Translations under genes and position numbers: made by a program
Assembly (NCBI GenBank): GCA_964036155.1
Contig: OZ038422.1
Location: 38,897,201 to 38,961,200, forward strand
Direction: 5' to 3'
DNA: 64,000 nucleotides
Origin: Diploscapter coronatus
Lineage: Eukaryota; Nematoda; Chromadorea; Rhabditida; Rhabditidae
The notes under the pieces: model-generated
The model's database searches: none
What the model saw: only the letters and a program-made list of their open reading frames with translations
Told to the model about the DNA's origin: nothing
Shown: positions 49,121 to 61,686 of the stretch, piece by piece
How positions within the stretch are numbered: the first letter of the stretch is position 1
How the letters are laid out: every line of letters begins with the position of its first letter

Positions 49121-52100
49121 TCATTTTCCCCGTACGAATAAGTAACACCGGTGCACGGCCATTAAAGACAACGGAAGGAAGATTAAAGCGTGAGCCGTGC
49201 CTAATAAAGGATTTTATATAAACTGAATGAGTGAAAGAACTTACCGAAGAATATCACAAGCAGGACCGTTTTAAAGCACGTTTGTACGACATAACTGTCC
49301 ACCATAGCGAGTGAAGATATGCCGAGAAGGACTGATATTGAGGCCTAGAACTTTAGCTTTAGAAGAGAATCTAGAAATGGATAAACAAAATCTCGAATAC
49401 TTGTGAAGATAAACTTGGTATCGTTCCTACTTGAGAGGAGAATCTTTACCTGAATTATAGGCCATCCTACAGTGCCCAAAGTATAGCGTAGTTTGGCATG
49501 AGCGATATTTTCATCCTTCTTCGGCAACCGTTTCTCCGTCATATATGCATACGACACATGAGCTGCGAAGTCTTCAAAAAAAGTTTGATCTTCGTAACGA
49601 AAAACGTGCTCTTACCAACAGAAAATCCAACACTCATAGCTATCGTGATCATCGAAATTGCATCCAAACTGATGTCGATGAAAGTCATGAAGCCCAATAC
49701 GCCGAAGGCTATCGAGAAGATGTTTATCCCTGTAATTATCTCGCTTAATTGGTCAATTAAAATGAGATAGTTACCAATTACAATCACACATAAGGGTTGA
49801 GGAATAAACAATAGGGACACCGGAAGCATTGCGACTAAAGTTCAAGGTTTGTGGAAATAAATGTGACTCTGAGCTTACTTATCGAAAAGTACAAGTCCTG
49901 CATGGTCTGGGGCCACATGATTTCATATTCGTCAGCGATATTCCACAGCGGGGTGTAAGTCGCCATTTCGAAGTTGGCATATTTTTTGCACAAGTTTCTA
50001 TAAACTCAAATTTCAAAGGCGACTGTGTTTATGGCATGCCTCATGGTTGTAGCGCATTCGTACATGTCTGAATCAGTAGCGACGTTGGTGACTCTGGTAG
50101 CCAACCGGAAGGCTTTCGTCGTGCCATTTTCATCTCGCAGAACATCGTAAGAATACTTATCGTTGGCCATTAGAAAACCCTCGAGATTTGAGACGAAGGA
50201 CTAAAAACGCATTCTTTAGAAGACGTCTTCTCACAAATCACCTCTTCATCATCCAGCATAGCATTCCAAATGTCGTCGTCAAAACCCAACCCCTTCATGT
50301 AATCTTGGAAGGCAAAGTACCAAAAGTCGGTACTGAAAAGATTTGAAACTTAGAAAAGGGTTTAATTTTCTAACCTATTTCTCCCCGAAGAACACCAAGT
50401 GGTTTCGAATTCTTGCAGAGCGAAGAAGAACTCCTCCCGTTGTTTTCTGACTGCCATATTCGGCGGTTTCATCACGGCTATGTCGACGATCTTCGAGTCC
50501 ATTGGGAAGAAAGAATTTCGAGCTGCGAGAAAGGCTCGAGGAGAGGTGGATTTTTGCACAACATTAATCAACTGAAATCTATTTCATTTGCAGATTTCTT
50601 TTACTGAAATGCATACATCAAATCCAATGACTAGATTAGAAATTCCATAAATCGCGAATGAAGCGTAGGCAATATAAAGTCCGAAGAAAATCGCGGTCAT
50701 CCAAGGCTTCGAGATGAAAGGCCCAAATTTGTCCTCGAAGAACTTTTGATACCACATCCGATGGTCTTGTTCTTTCTAAGGTATACCGCCATTTCGCCAT
50801 CTTCATTGAAAAATTCGTACCTTCGGATTGTGGACGTCAACAAAATTCACGTCATTATTGTTGCCGGCTTCAGGCAGAACATGAACATGTGTACCCATAT
50901 GAAAGAGCAACTTCTTCGTGGGAACGTCTAAAGATTTCGTTTTTTCCAACCCAGAAATGTGTCTAACCTTCAAGAAAATGCTCCTTGAGATTTATCGTAT
51001 CTCTCAGAGTCAGTGAATTTCTCTCTTGTTCTTCGATTCGACCTTGAAGCGATAGTGTAGCGACGAAAACAGTCATGCAATAAAGGAAAATGAAGAAAAT
51101 CGCTGCGGAAGAGTAGTAGCAGAAGAACATTACCTAAGAATTATAGAGTTAGGTGGGGCTAAAAGAAGAAAAACCTACAGCTGGTAGAGGTGCTGAAGCT
51201 CCGATCAGAAAAGCAATGCAGTCCGTGAGAGTTGTGATTGAAATCGAGACTGCGGCGTGACGCATAGCCGTTTCAACTCTTTCTTCTACCTGAAAATAAT
51301 CTACTTTTTTTTTTTTTCAAAAATTCCGACTTTTACCGAATGAAGTCTATTCGTTTCATGCCAAGCGGCTAACATTAGGAAAGTGTCGTCAATGCCAATC
51401 GTTAAACTCAGGAATGGCATGACCGTACACATATCAACGAAGGTCACTCCACAAAGTAGGAGCATTCCAGTAGCAGAAATGATGGCCATCAAAGTCGAAA
51501 TAACTCCCACGATACCCAATAGGGGTTTGCTCAAGACCTGGAATTAACTTCCGAATCTTTAATTATCGGAAAATGATCTACCCAGTCAATGGCCAAAAAT
51601 TTTCGTCTTTTCTGATTTACTTTGACCCCAGGCAGATTAACCCATTTCACAGTGAAAGTTGTCAAAACCGAGAAGACGATGAGCACACAAAACGTTATGG
51701 AAAATCTAAAAGGGAGCTTTTTCTCGTAAAAAATTTCACCAATTTCCTACTTTGGAATGATCCTGTCCTGCTCTTTAGCCAGTTCTTGATCGAATGTTGC
51801 AGAGTGGAAATAGTAAATGTTTAGAAGAGGAGCAGATAGTGTACCGTTCTCAATTTCAGCGGCTATGGCGTTTTCGAACTCTCTAAAAACAATCGTTTGA
51901 AAGACACGATAACTTTTATGTTTACTTGCTAAGCTCTCCAACATTCTCATCGAATTTCTTGAGCTGATACAGAATCATCCAAGCCGAGGCCCCGTTGACA
52001 TAGCCGTTCGAGTTGAAGGACACATTTCCAAGAAGTCGCATTACATCGATCTTCTCGGTCGCATAGCGACTAGCCCATTTTGGGTACGTGATATTGAAGT

Positions 52101-52882
52101 GATCCTGGAATAAAGGAAAAGGTTCATTTTCAATCCTTTATGACAAACCTCATCGCCCCGAGCAAAAATGTCCGCAATCAATCGACCGTGCGAGTTCGAG
52201 AAACACTCGTTCTGAAGATCAACTTTTACTTTTCAAAGGGAAACTCTTTCGTACTTGAAAATGCAGGCAAATGTCCTTGTACGAATACTTTCTTCCTGTC
52301 TTTGAGGTTAAATTGTGAGAACCGATGTATTCCAGTACCTAGATCGAAATTTTGGAGGTGAAAAAGATTTTTAAAAAAAATTACTACCTTCAAGAACTGC
52401 CTTGCATGCCCCTTTCGAAGGATACTTCCCTTGTCTTTCGCCGTGATGATCATGTAGACGCCTCGACGTCTCATAAAGTCTTTGGCTGAAATTTTCTTGG
52501 ACTATAATATTTGAAAGTTTCGGAAATACCTGGATGATAGTGAATATCATCGTTGGCCCAATTCTCTCCGAAAACCGCTTCTTCCGTCTTCCAAGGAGCA
52601 TTTAGAGGAGAATAAAGATAGTGGACTCCTCTGACAATCTACAGAAAATAGGCCTTCTTAAAGAAGAAAAAACGACAAAAGTTTACCCGAAAATGCATGA
52701 AAACTCCGCTCGATAGACAGATGCATAGAATCGTCGGAATGATGATAAAGGGCCACGGGTGTCTAGAAAAATCCGTCTTTAAGGGAAAATACACCAAGTG
52801 TGGATTACCTCGAAACGAAGACACAGTAGCGAGCCACAATATTCGACCAAGGCTTTTCCAGTGGGGCCCACGTGCATTTCAT
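49121..52882 (-). CDS. Patched-related (PTR) multi-pass membrane protein
   Basis: RND-type transporter-like protein of the nematode PTR family, with a sterol-sensing domain, used in sterol or lipid handling linked to cuticle and moulting in worms. The start at 52882 gives MKCTWAPLEKPWSNIVARYC and then the first span (HPWPFIIIPTILCICLSSGV). A large luminal loop runs to about 51750. The first membrane bundle contains MPFLSLTIGIDDTFLMLAAW (about 51430-51370); GIDDTF is the family hallmark (GxxDD). A second loop lies at about 50600-49900. The second bundle (about 49800-49130) includes GFSVG, then ASISVLLGISSLAMVDSYVV, and the end HALIFLPLSLMAVHRCYLFV joins in phase across an intron (GTAAGT...TATTAG). 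The stop is at 49121-49123. The PTR member cannot be named from this. Confidence 0.87.
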
Positions 52883-54317
52883 ACTGTAATTTACGATATT
52901 AGTGAAGAATGAAAAAAAAAAAACTAGAAGCTCATGAAGCATACACACAGACAGTCCAAATATGAAAATGTGACATAGAAAATACAAAGGAGAAAGTTTA
53001 TGTTTGAGCAAGAAAAAGCATAAAAACAAAAACTTAAAAATGGGTCGTCGTGACCCAATAAAAAACAAACACTAAATGAACCCAAATAGATGGGAGAGTC
53101 TTTCGTGAAAGTTAGCAACTTTTCCTAGTGATCTTTATAGAAAGTGGATGAGAGTATAAGATTGAATAAGAAAATCCACGAAAAATCACTGCATTCAAAA
53201 GGTTTACGAAGAAAAATAATGCTGCCCACCGCACTTCCCGTATCAGTCAGAAGTCAGTGACGACGTCTTTCGAGATTCTCGGCTATTTGAAGTCCGAATT
53301 GGGTAACGAGTAAAGAGGGCGGAGTCGAGACGAAAAGCGGGTAATTTGTTGCTGAATCAAAGGGACATTTGTCGAAAAAGAAGCAAACAAACCCCGCAAA
53401 TCCACGAATGGAGGTATAGACCGGATGCAAAAACATGCGTGAAACAGTCCTCTATCCTCGGACTCTCTAAACCCTCTCAAATCTATCTACTCTATCATCT
53501 CTTTTGAAGCATTACGTTCAGATTTCTCAAATCTTCGCTCCTTTCCATTCCCTTCCTTTCAGCAATGCTAGCAGTAAACCCGTGCTAACCGAAAGTTGAC
53601 ACATAATTGAGGAAAGAGTGAAGAGAATGAGGTTGAACTTGGGAAAATGCGAACAGACGAGTAAAATTACCCCTGAACCAAATCAACAAAGAGAAAAAAT
53701 AGGAAAAAGTTAGTCAGTCGAGTAACACGGTCAGCTCTACGAGGCTAATTCGATCATTTTTCAATGCTTAAACCACCAAACCACGAAAGAAGCAAAAAGA
53801 AATTAAAAATGGAAATGATGCTGATCATGAAATTAGCATTTTGATTCTCGAGGAATGTCGAGAATATCCACTCGTCATTTCCGATTCGACCGAACGAGAG
53901 GCAAATCGAGGAAAATGACCGACAAAGAACCGCGCAGGTAATCAAAAGCAAGAAAAACGTGGTTTTCACGTCGTTTCCGGCGAAATTCCTCGAATTCTAC
54001 GACTTCCGACCGAAAATTTGAGGAATAAATAGAATCCGACTGTAAAAATGTGGAGATCTGGATGTTATGCGAGTTAGGGAAAGACAAAATTCAATAATAA
54101 ATAGTTGTCTGAAATAGGCTTGTGACTTTTCCGAAAATTTCGGACTTGCACTCCAAGATTTACGTCCGCACCTCTCCTCGATATTTCAAAAATGCTAAAC
54201 GTTGCGATTCCGCCCCAAATCCCACACCCATTGTCTGTATCCGCGCTGTGGATGGGATACGAGTTATTAACCTCAAGTCCAACTTAAAATACAAATTGCA
54301 TTCGTAGATGCCTGGTG
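52883..54317. other. Intergenic between PTR and the unrecognised gene
   Basis: AT-rich with no convincing exons. If the gene at 54318-55578 extends upstream, its 5' exons should be in the right half of this stretch, but I could not find them. Confidence 0.35.
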
Positions 54318-55578
54318 ATTCGAAAAAACAAAGAAGCCGAACGACGTCGTGAAGACCGAGCTGCGATTCGTCGCTTACCACAAGGGGGACGTCGATAACT
54401 TCGCGGTAGACAGGGAAAAATTGAACATTTTGCGAAAAAACGTACTTTTGCAAGTTTCGAGTGAATTGACATGTCATTCTTGTTTTTGTCCGTTTGAAAA
54501 TCGTTTTTTTTCAAGTCAAACCTCGAAAATAAACATTTTCAGGAGCTCGAAATCCTCGACGAAGCAGTGAGTTACGTGCGCAGTCAGTTCGAGAGCAAAA
54601 TCGAAGTCGGACTTGTTTTTGTCGAACGAAAACTAATTTCAATTTTCGTCAGGAATGCAAGACGTCGAGTCCGGTATTGGTAACTTCCACGAAGACGATC
54701 GTCGAGTTTCCACAGGTCTGTGTCTGTATTCATAAACGCACCAAGAGGCTCCCGATGCGTTTATGAATACGGACATTGAAAGAGTTTCCAAATATTTTGA
54801 AAGCAAAACAATTCAGAAGTCCGAAACATCTCACGGAGAGAAGGCTCTGCACGTGGCTGTTAAAACGGTCAAGGTCTGTGTGTTTCGAGTTTGAATTTTT
54901 AATGAGCAGCTAAAATGCTAAAGTTTATTTCTTCTCAAGCGTTCTCCGTTCTTACCTTATTCCTTATTCTGAAGATGAACTTTATTTAGACGCTGTCTTT
55001 TTTGAAGCCATAAAAATTTCAGTACCTGAAACAGCAGCTGGCCAAAGGTAGGCCCGAATACAACATGTCGCCAGAGGTCGCCAAACTCGTCGACGATATG
55101 CTTGGGCAGGTTAGAAAATTCAAACCTCTATAATTAAAAAAATGATAACAGTACTTTTTCTTTAAAAATATGAATTCTTGAAATTCTCTTGGACAGACTT
55201 CTCAAAAGTCGACCCGTAGACATAATTGTGTCATATTGAGAGTAAAAGGACATGTCTTCTTTTCTCTCTCGGAAAGATACACTATTTTTCTGCGGATCGA
55301 GTTTTGGGAAGTCTGCTCCTGAGCTGATACTGTCATTTTATTTTGAACCCCTTGAATCATACATTTTCCACAAAAAAGTCAAAATGAAGAAAGCGGATTT
55401 TCAAAAACTTCAGGTGCTGGTCAAAGCGGTCGAGTGCAACCCCGGCGACAAGGCTGCAGTGGCTGAGATCCTCATCGAAGTTAAGGTAAATTGAAAATCA
55501 GGGACTTGGAAAAATGGTTGAGCATTCCAGGGTATAATCACGATCATCAAGGAGATGGCTGTTGGGACGAATAAATAG
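54318..55578 (+). CDS. Unrecognised multi-exon gene, 5' end not found
   Basis: Seven exons join in phase 0 with clean GT-AG sites. They read KPNDVVKTELRFVAYHKGDV...ILRKN (to about 54440), ELEILDEAVSYVRSQFESKI (from about 54542), ECKTSSPVLVTSTKTIVEFP (about 54654-54715), KSETSHGEKALHVAVKTVK (about 54817-54873), YLKQQLAKGRPEYNMSPEVA (about 55022-55110), VLVKAVECNPGDKAAVAEIL (about 55414-55484) and GIITIIKEMAVGTNK, with TAG at 55576-55578. It is soluble, rich in Lys/Glu/Val and probably helical. No ATG opens the first exon in frame (a TGA is just upstream), so an earlier exon must exist or the copy is 5'-truncated. A faint likeness of the first two exons to the C-terminal end of leucyl-tRNA synthetases is not strong enough to claim. 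Confidence 0.5.
54721..54775 (+). repeat. 20-bp inverted repeat hairpin at the 5' end of an intron
   Basis: Arms 54721-54740 and 54756-54775 pair over all 20 positions (one G-T wobble) around a 15-nt loop. The hairpin begins 5 bases after the start of the intron (54716). Confidence 0.85.
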
Positions 55579-56071
55579 GTCGCTACTGAGAGTGTTCAGG
55601 TAAATTATACTTTTTCATAATGGTCATTTTTGCTCTACCTCCATTTTCACTATTTCAACTATAAATATGTAAGAAGAAATGAGATGTACGGTAATTTTGA
55701 ATTACAAGAATTTGCTGGATGATACATTTTATTTTTGAAAAATTTTGTATTTGACGACGCTCCCGCAATGAGCAGAGGGGATTCGATTTAACGACACAAG
55801 CGAGCATCGGCCTTCACAGACAAAATACGCAGTTTTCACTTTCTTTGAGGAATAAAGTAGATTTTTATTTAACTCTTATATATTCTATTTTTTATAAATA
55901 CATAAGGCAACACAACAAATGAACAGTAGGAATAGGTTCTCGAAAAATTTATCCAGATTTTCAAATATTGCGATTTTTAAATTGAAAATAAGTGAATTTT
56001 TCAAGAATCTATCTGAGATTGGGGTTTTTGTGAAATTCCGAATTCAATTTATCCTTCCGAAAAATTCCGGC
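55579..56071. other. Convergent intergenic region
   Basis: 3' flanks of the unrecognised gene (+) and the PMP3 gene (-). AT-rich, nothing else seen. Confidence 0.45.
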
Positions 56072-56515
56072 TTAGTTCCTGAGGAAGCAATACCAAATTG
56101 CGTGTATGAGCCCTGGGAGCCAGAAAAGGATGCAGAGTAACAGGTTGAGCCAGCAGGCAGTGACGCACTGCTTGTTCTCGTGCCACCAGATTGCGAGCGG
56201 CTGAAAAGAGTGATCAAATCATTTTATCAGCTAGCTTTTTTTTTTTTTTTCTAACAACTTTTTCAAATTTATCACTCAACGTAATTTTAAGCGTTTGTTT
56301 GCTTTCCGCTGAGTCACTAGATTTATGGGCGTAAAATTTCATCTTTTGTGATGACATTCGAAAAGTGAACGAATATTTTACCCAAGGATGAGTGAAGGTC
56401 AATTTTTGAAAAAAAAAAAAAAATCGAACAAATTTTTTTACTAAAAATCCCTTGAACTTACCGGAATGAAAATGATGAACAGAATTTCGATAATAGCGTC
56501 ACTATCAGAAGCCAT
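56072..56515 (-). CDS. PMP3/UPF0057 small membrane protein (60 aa)
   Basis: Two exons (56515-56462 and 56200-56072) join in phase at a GTAAGT...TTTTCAG intron. The 60-residue product is MASDSDAIIEILFIIFIP followed by PLAIWWHENKQCVTACWLNL, then LLCILFWLPGLIHAIWYCFL and RN. It has two hydrophobic spans, the PPLA turn between first span and loop, and the LxWLPGxIHAxW signature of the proteolipid PMP3 (UPF0057/YqaE) family. These peptides sit in the plasma membrane and affect membrane potential and salt tolerance in yeast and plants; the worm role is less clear. The length is typical. It is one of several paralogues expected in a nematode genome. Confidence 0.88.
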
Positions 56516-57755
56516 CTTTCAGAAGTGAGTCCTTACGAAAAATTAGTCGACTCAAAAGAGTGAGTAAGTCTGAATACAGGCACTTGAGTTTTCAAGTTTA
56601 TTGGACCCCGAATATTTATTTGACTTGGATGTATTGCGAAAATGTGCAGAAAAATGCTCGAATGTTGTTGACAATTTCAAGACTTCAAAGTGAGAGCGAA
56701 TCTTGAAATTTTGTGAAAGAGAAAGCGTTAGTAATTACGAGAGATACTGTACTTTTAACGCTGAAAATAAGAAAATCATGAAACTGAGACAAACTCATTC
56801 AGCTGGAAATGAACGAAAACATTAGCAAAACCTAGAGGAGAATTCAAAAGATCGCATGAACTAGTGGACAAATGAATTCGAAATTGGAAAACTCCTTGGA
56901 AACGTGAAGAAAACAGCAATTTTTAAGGTTTAGTTTCAGAGAAGATATTAGGAAGACTTGCAAATTGAATGCTCCGAAAATGCGTTCGATTGCTAAGTGT
57001 TAGTAATTACTTATTATTCAGAAAAGAACGAGCCACTATTACTTGCAATCTAGCAATAAAGCAATATTTTGAAGCAGCCGATTTGTAGCCTTACCAATAC
57101 ATGAATCGTGAATTCCAATTTGAATTGTGAATGGAAAGCTCAATATAGAGTTTTGAGCTCGAATAGGGAAATCTATTTCGATTGACTAATTTATAAAGAG
57201 GAAAAGCATGCACATATCTGTGTGCACTGAATGGAGGAATGGGTGAAAGTGAAAAGATAGGTGAGGGAAGAGAATCATGCAAGATAGAGTCGTATAATAT
57301 GCCAATAGAGTCATCCTGCAAACATTCCCTCTTTGTCCTTTTAGGGGGTGTGTATGTCGAGCCAAGAGGCAGAGAACCTGGAAATACTGTAGAGAAGAGA
57401 AAAGCACAGGCTAGTCAACTCTATTTAACAAGTCATCCATACCCTATCAGAGAGATGCTAGCGATAAGACCAGCACTACGCAAGCCTGTCTAATTCTAAC
57501 ATTTTTATAAGAAAGGTGTTAACTTTTCAAACACTTGGCCTTTCGAATCGCGATAACGAAAATTATGAGGAATTGCGAATTTTCATTTTTATTTACAGGT
57601 TCGATTTTTTGGCTCATAAAATACAATATATGCCCGTATGATTCCATTTCGAATATAGCTGAGACTTGAAAATGTAAAGGCAAAGAGGAAAAATACAACA
57701 ACAAAAAAATTGAAAAATATAATTTTTGAGATGCTACCATCGAAAAATTCGTAGA
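56516..57755. other. Intergenic region
   Basis: Between the PMP3 gene and the ATG14-like gene, both on the minus strand. Open frames near 57091-57493 lack domain or splice support. Nothing else seen. Confidence 0.45.
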
Positions 57756-59825
57756 TCAGGCATCATTGATAATCACATAGCCCTCGTCTTCGGGCTAAAA
57801 AGTTCATGTATTATGGAATTAACTCCAAAATCGTGAGGAAAAAATGGTGAAAAAGCATGAATCTTTAGAACTATCTCCAATTTTCACGCTTTTATTCATC
57901 TTGTTTCTCATGTGTAGTTCCATGAAACTGACAAAGTTACGAAAAACCTACCTCTTCATGATGGGGCTTAATCGAGCGGAGCTCCCTGTATCTTTCGAGC
58001 GTCGTTGCGTTCAGAATTGTCTGAACATTTTTCGTTCATTTTCAAAATGTTTATTTCGTGATTTTGAAAAAAAATTAAAGGTGGAAGATTTTTTACCTGT
58101 AACTTGGCAGCCTTAGAATCGAGTACGAACCGACCCAACTCAATTAAATTCGAGTGCGGTTTTCCAGAGACGAGTCGAGAGGGGGGCAATCCGATCGCCA
58201 GACACAACAGGATCACCGTATCACATAAGTTCCACCTGAAAATTTCACTATTTTATCGAAATTTTATGAAATCTTCGTACCATTCATTTTCAAAGATCGA
58301 TCTTGTCCACTTTTCTCGGAGACTGGAGTGACGGAAGGAAAACTAAAAATATTCTGAATGGTTTTTTCTTCGGAGAATAATCAACTTTAAAATTCTGCAA
58401 CTAACAAAATAAAATGGAAGTTAGTGAAATCTAAAAAATCATGCCTTTTCAAATTATGAACTTTTCAAAAATGATCAAGTGAATTTTACCTCCTGAACAA
58501 ATCTAAAGTCGAAAACCATGGCTATGAGCTGAGTGAGCTGAATGGCGAAGAGGAAGGCGGCGAAGGCAGGTCGGAATTCGGGATCGAGGCAGAGTGCCGA
58601 GGACTCCAATGCAACGCCCAACTGCAGGCACGCAGAGTCCGAAATGTACGCTGCTCCCATCTTCGAGAAAACTCAATTAAAAACACGAAAAAATGAGGGA
58701 AAACCTGATAGCGAATCCCCGGATCGACTGGATCATTTACAACCATCCAGGGCCTAAAAATCCAATTTAAAAAATATAATTTCTATAGAAATTTTACAAG
58801 TCTTTGGAGATTTTTAACATTGAAAAAAACTTACATCCTTCCATTATTTGCCGCTCTGTTGTTCTCGATGGAAATGTTGAATTCGCGAAACGGGAAAATC
58901 GCGCAGATTGGTTTGATGAGGCTTTGACGCACCGTGACGAGCTGAAAAGTAGAAATAAAATAATAAACTAACAAAAAAGACAAACCTTGGCCTGATATTG
59001 CTGCAGACGAGCGAGTTTGTTCGCATGTTCAAGGCGAAGGGCAGACAGGTATTTCTGGTGTTTCTTGATATATTCCTGGAAAAATAACTTATTTTTCGTT
59101 TTGAAGAAAAACATTGCAAACCCTCAATTCACTGGTGTATTTGTACGACTGTTGATAGCCTCGGTTGATGTCTTTGAGTTCACGCTTTTTCGAACTAAAA
59201 ATGGAACAATAAAAGAAAAGACTCGGACAAGTTTCAAAACAAACTTCCATTGTTGCAATGTCAATGATATTTCCAACAAAAAATGTCTGGTTAAAGCACT
59301 CACTCAATTCTCTGCCTGCAATTGGCGATCAAATTCTCGAGTTCCAACTTGCGACTCTTCAAATCCACGAACGGCTCCGCTCTTTGTACCTGATAATGGA
59401 AAAACTGAATAAAAATACTTTTAAAAATGAGCTATTTAGAAACTGTGAGACACGAGGCATAGCGCGAAATAGCATAGGGTTTTAGGGTAGGGTGTGGGAA
59501 TGACAAGCTTTTTCCACACTATTTCTCGGTGTCTCGTAGTTTCTAAGTTGCCAACGAATGGAGTTTCTTACCAATTCAGCGAGCTGCGTGGCGAGTCGCT
59601 GCTTCTCGGCGACTTTTAATCGGATGTTCTCCTTTCGAGCGTAGAGGCCCACTGAAAACATCAAATGTTTGAAATTTGAAAAAAATGAAATTGAAGAGAA
59701 AAGGTGAACTTTCAAAGAACTCATGAAAAAGACTCACATTTTTCAGCAGTGCATTTCTTGCAGTTGAAAGCTTTCGGTCGAACTCCGCAACAACAACAAA
59801 CCCGTGCATCGGAAGAAGCTGCCAT
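57756..59825 (-). CDS. epg-8: ATG14/UVRAG-like autophagy protein (EPG-8 candidate)
   Basis: Likely subunit of the class III PI3-kinase (VPS34-Beclin) complex that starts autophagosome formation. The start at 59825 gives a Cys-rich N-terminus: VCCCCGVRPKAFNCKKCTAE, with paired Cys as in ATG14/Barkor. A coiled coil follows (ENIRLKVAEKQRLATQLAEL; KKRELKDINRGYQQSYKYTS; LSALRLEHANKLARLQQYQA). Then comes a C-terminal part with SLIKPICAIFPFREFNI (about 58890), YISDSACLQLGVALESSALC and AIQLTQLIAMVFDFRF (about 58640-58510), WNLCDTVILLCLAIGLPPSR (about 58230), TILNATTLERYRELRSIKPH (about 58015) and the end PEDEGYVIINDA, stop at 57756-57758. The order Cys-rich, coiled coil, C-terminal ATG14-like fold supports the call; UVRAG or a related protein is the alternative. 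A MITE sits in one intron. Confidence 0.6.
59435..59546. repeat. MITE-like inverted repeat in an ATG14-like gene intron
   Basis: The left arm TTAGAAACTGTGAGACAC (from 59435) and right arm GTGTCTCGTAGTTTCTAA (to 59546) are inverted and match except for two or three bases. The inner parts (GAAATAG and CTATTTC) also match. A TA pair at each end would suit a Tc1/mariner-type target site, but this is weak. Confidence 0.6.
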
Positions 59826-60464
59826 AAAAATCTGAAAATCAGGAACTTCGAAAGAAAAAATAGAAAAAGCGTACAAATATCGACATGGTGAAAACCAAAT
59901 TGTCGCAAAAACGGATACTGCAAAACTAAATTTATTTATTCATAGTGAACACTTGTCGACGTTAAAGCAAAAATATACATGGCTATCGATTAAGTAAGCG
60001 AAAAATAAGTGCGAAATTGCGTAAGTAATCTGGGAATGGTTAAAAATTGGCACCGAATCAGGCCTAGGGAGCACTTTCGTCAGACGAAAATAAACTAGGG
60101 GACAGGTCGCACGAGCGAACTTATAGTTATGATATCAGGTCACACTGATCAAAATTTTGACTAATCAAAGACAGGAGAGAGTAACTTGTTAAGAAACTAC
60201 TGGGGATAGGTCGTAAGGGATTTCTGACGACCGTCCTCCCTAGGTCTGCACCGAATTGTCGTAAGTTTAGAATTCTGGTGAAGCTCCCTGATGAACCGCT
60301 AGATAAAACTTGTCTTTTTCAAGTAACAACTTCTAATTTTGACGGCAGTAACATAAATAAGTTACATAAAAATCAAATAACGAAAATAATAAAATGTAGA
60401 GTTCTTTTGACGAAATTCGTGAAATATTGCACTTGAATATGACGTCATTTAGCTATCGTATGTG
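59826..60464. other. Intergenic, 3' side of dysbindin and 5' side of the ATG14-like gene
   Basis: About 640 bp between two genes on the same strand. No coding signal seen. Confidence 0.45.
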
Positions 60465-61417
60465 TTACTTATTTTCGGAACTTAGAAATTCTTCCAGAAT
60501 CACTTCTTCTTGTTTCTCTCGAGCTGTATCGCCAGCTCGACTTAGGTTTGCTAAAAAATTAAGATAAAAATGAGCATGTTTTATGTTCTTACTGATTAAA
60601 CTCGCAGATGAAACGGGCTCAATTTGAACGATAGTTGATGCGATTTTCACTTGTTGCCGAATTAGTTCAACCTCATCTTCAGTTTGAACGATTTTATCTA
60701 AAGCCTCCAAATGGGTCAAGGCTTGTTCTGTCTGTTGACAGAAGCGGACTAATTTATCGACCTAAAGTAAAAATCTGGATGTTTTTCTATTCAACAATCA
60801 TATCAAACCTGCTTATTGATATCACGAATAGTCTTGTCGAATTCGGAGGTGTCTCGTAGAAAGTTGTCGATTTCTAATACAGCATCGGCACGCTCTTTGC
60901 ACATCTAGAGAAATTCATTAAATAATCCGATTGATAAAAATGAACCTGCTGAGATCGACCCATTCTCGTGCTGCACAAATTAGCCAATCTAGCTGATTCT
61001 TCAGAAGCTTGTCGCATTTCCTGTAGAGTCGTTTGATATCTCAAAATTAAATGATTTTTGTTTTAAATTTTGCTTTCTAACTTACTTGAGCAACAATTCA
61101 CTTCCAGCGTTGGTATTGACGATTTCATTTATCGTTGCATCGATGGATTTTTGATTATTATTCGGAGCTATAAAAGAAGAAGGAGAAGGTAAAATCTTCT
61201 CGATTCTGAAATATTCCATAGAAAGACTGATGCAAAATGATAGTTTATCGATTCAATCTAAAGGCACTTGATTTATGATAATCATATGCATGGCGTATGC
61301 ACAGCCCTGCAGAATAGTGGGTTAGGAGTATTGTTTTACTTTTTTGAATCAAAATCTTTACCCTGCACTCAACTCCGTCTGAACACTCGCCAAAGTTTCT
61401 CGAAAGACGTTTAGCAT
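60465..61417 (-). CDS. dsbn-1: Dysbindin (BLOC-1 subunit)
   Basis: Coiled-coil subunit of BLOC-1, which helps form lysosome-related organelles and also acts at synapses. The start at 61417 gives [19 protein letters not shown], matching the dysbindin N-terminus pattern (ML..lRE.L.SVQ....sG). Exons follow with [60 protein letters not shown] and [25 protein letters not shown] with the acidic heptads after it is a dysbindin feature. The end is [17 protein letters not shown] and the stop is at 60465-60467. The whole protein is predicted to be helical with no membrane span. It is somewhat shorter than vertebrate dysbindin at its C-terminus. It sits 269 bp downstream of the kinase gene. Confidence 0.78.
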
Positions 61418-61686
61418 TTTATCTGAATTCAATTACTTTTGATATTAAGAAAGAAACATAGTTGAAAATACTTAACGGTATATTGAACCATTTGATGAAT
61501 TATAAAATTCTCAAAGATAAAAGAAAAATCTTTATCAAAAAATAAGTGAGCAATGTAGATTCTGACTCGTAATATCATATCACAGACTCGAATTTTGATA
61601 AGAAAAAGAATAAAGCAAATGCAAATGCACAGGTTTCTAGATATCTATAAAGAAAGCCAAAAATATGATAAGATGAAGTTAGATAG

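Noticed and set aside
54301..54387. Basic helix-like peptide RKNKEAERRREDRAAIRRL in another frame
   Set aside because: It looks like a bHLH or bZIP basic region but stops soon after, and the other frame joins cleanly to six further exons.
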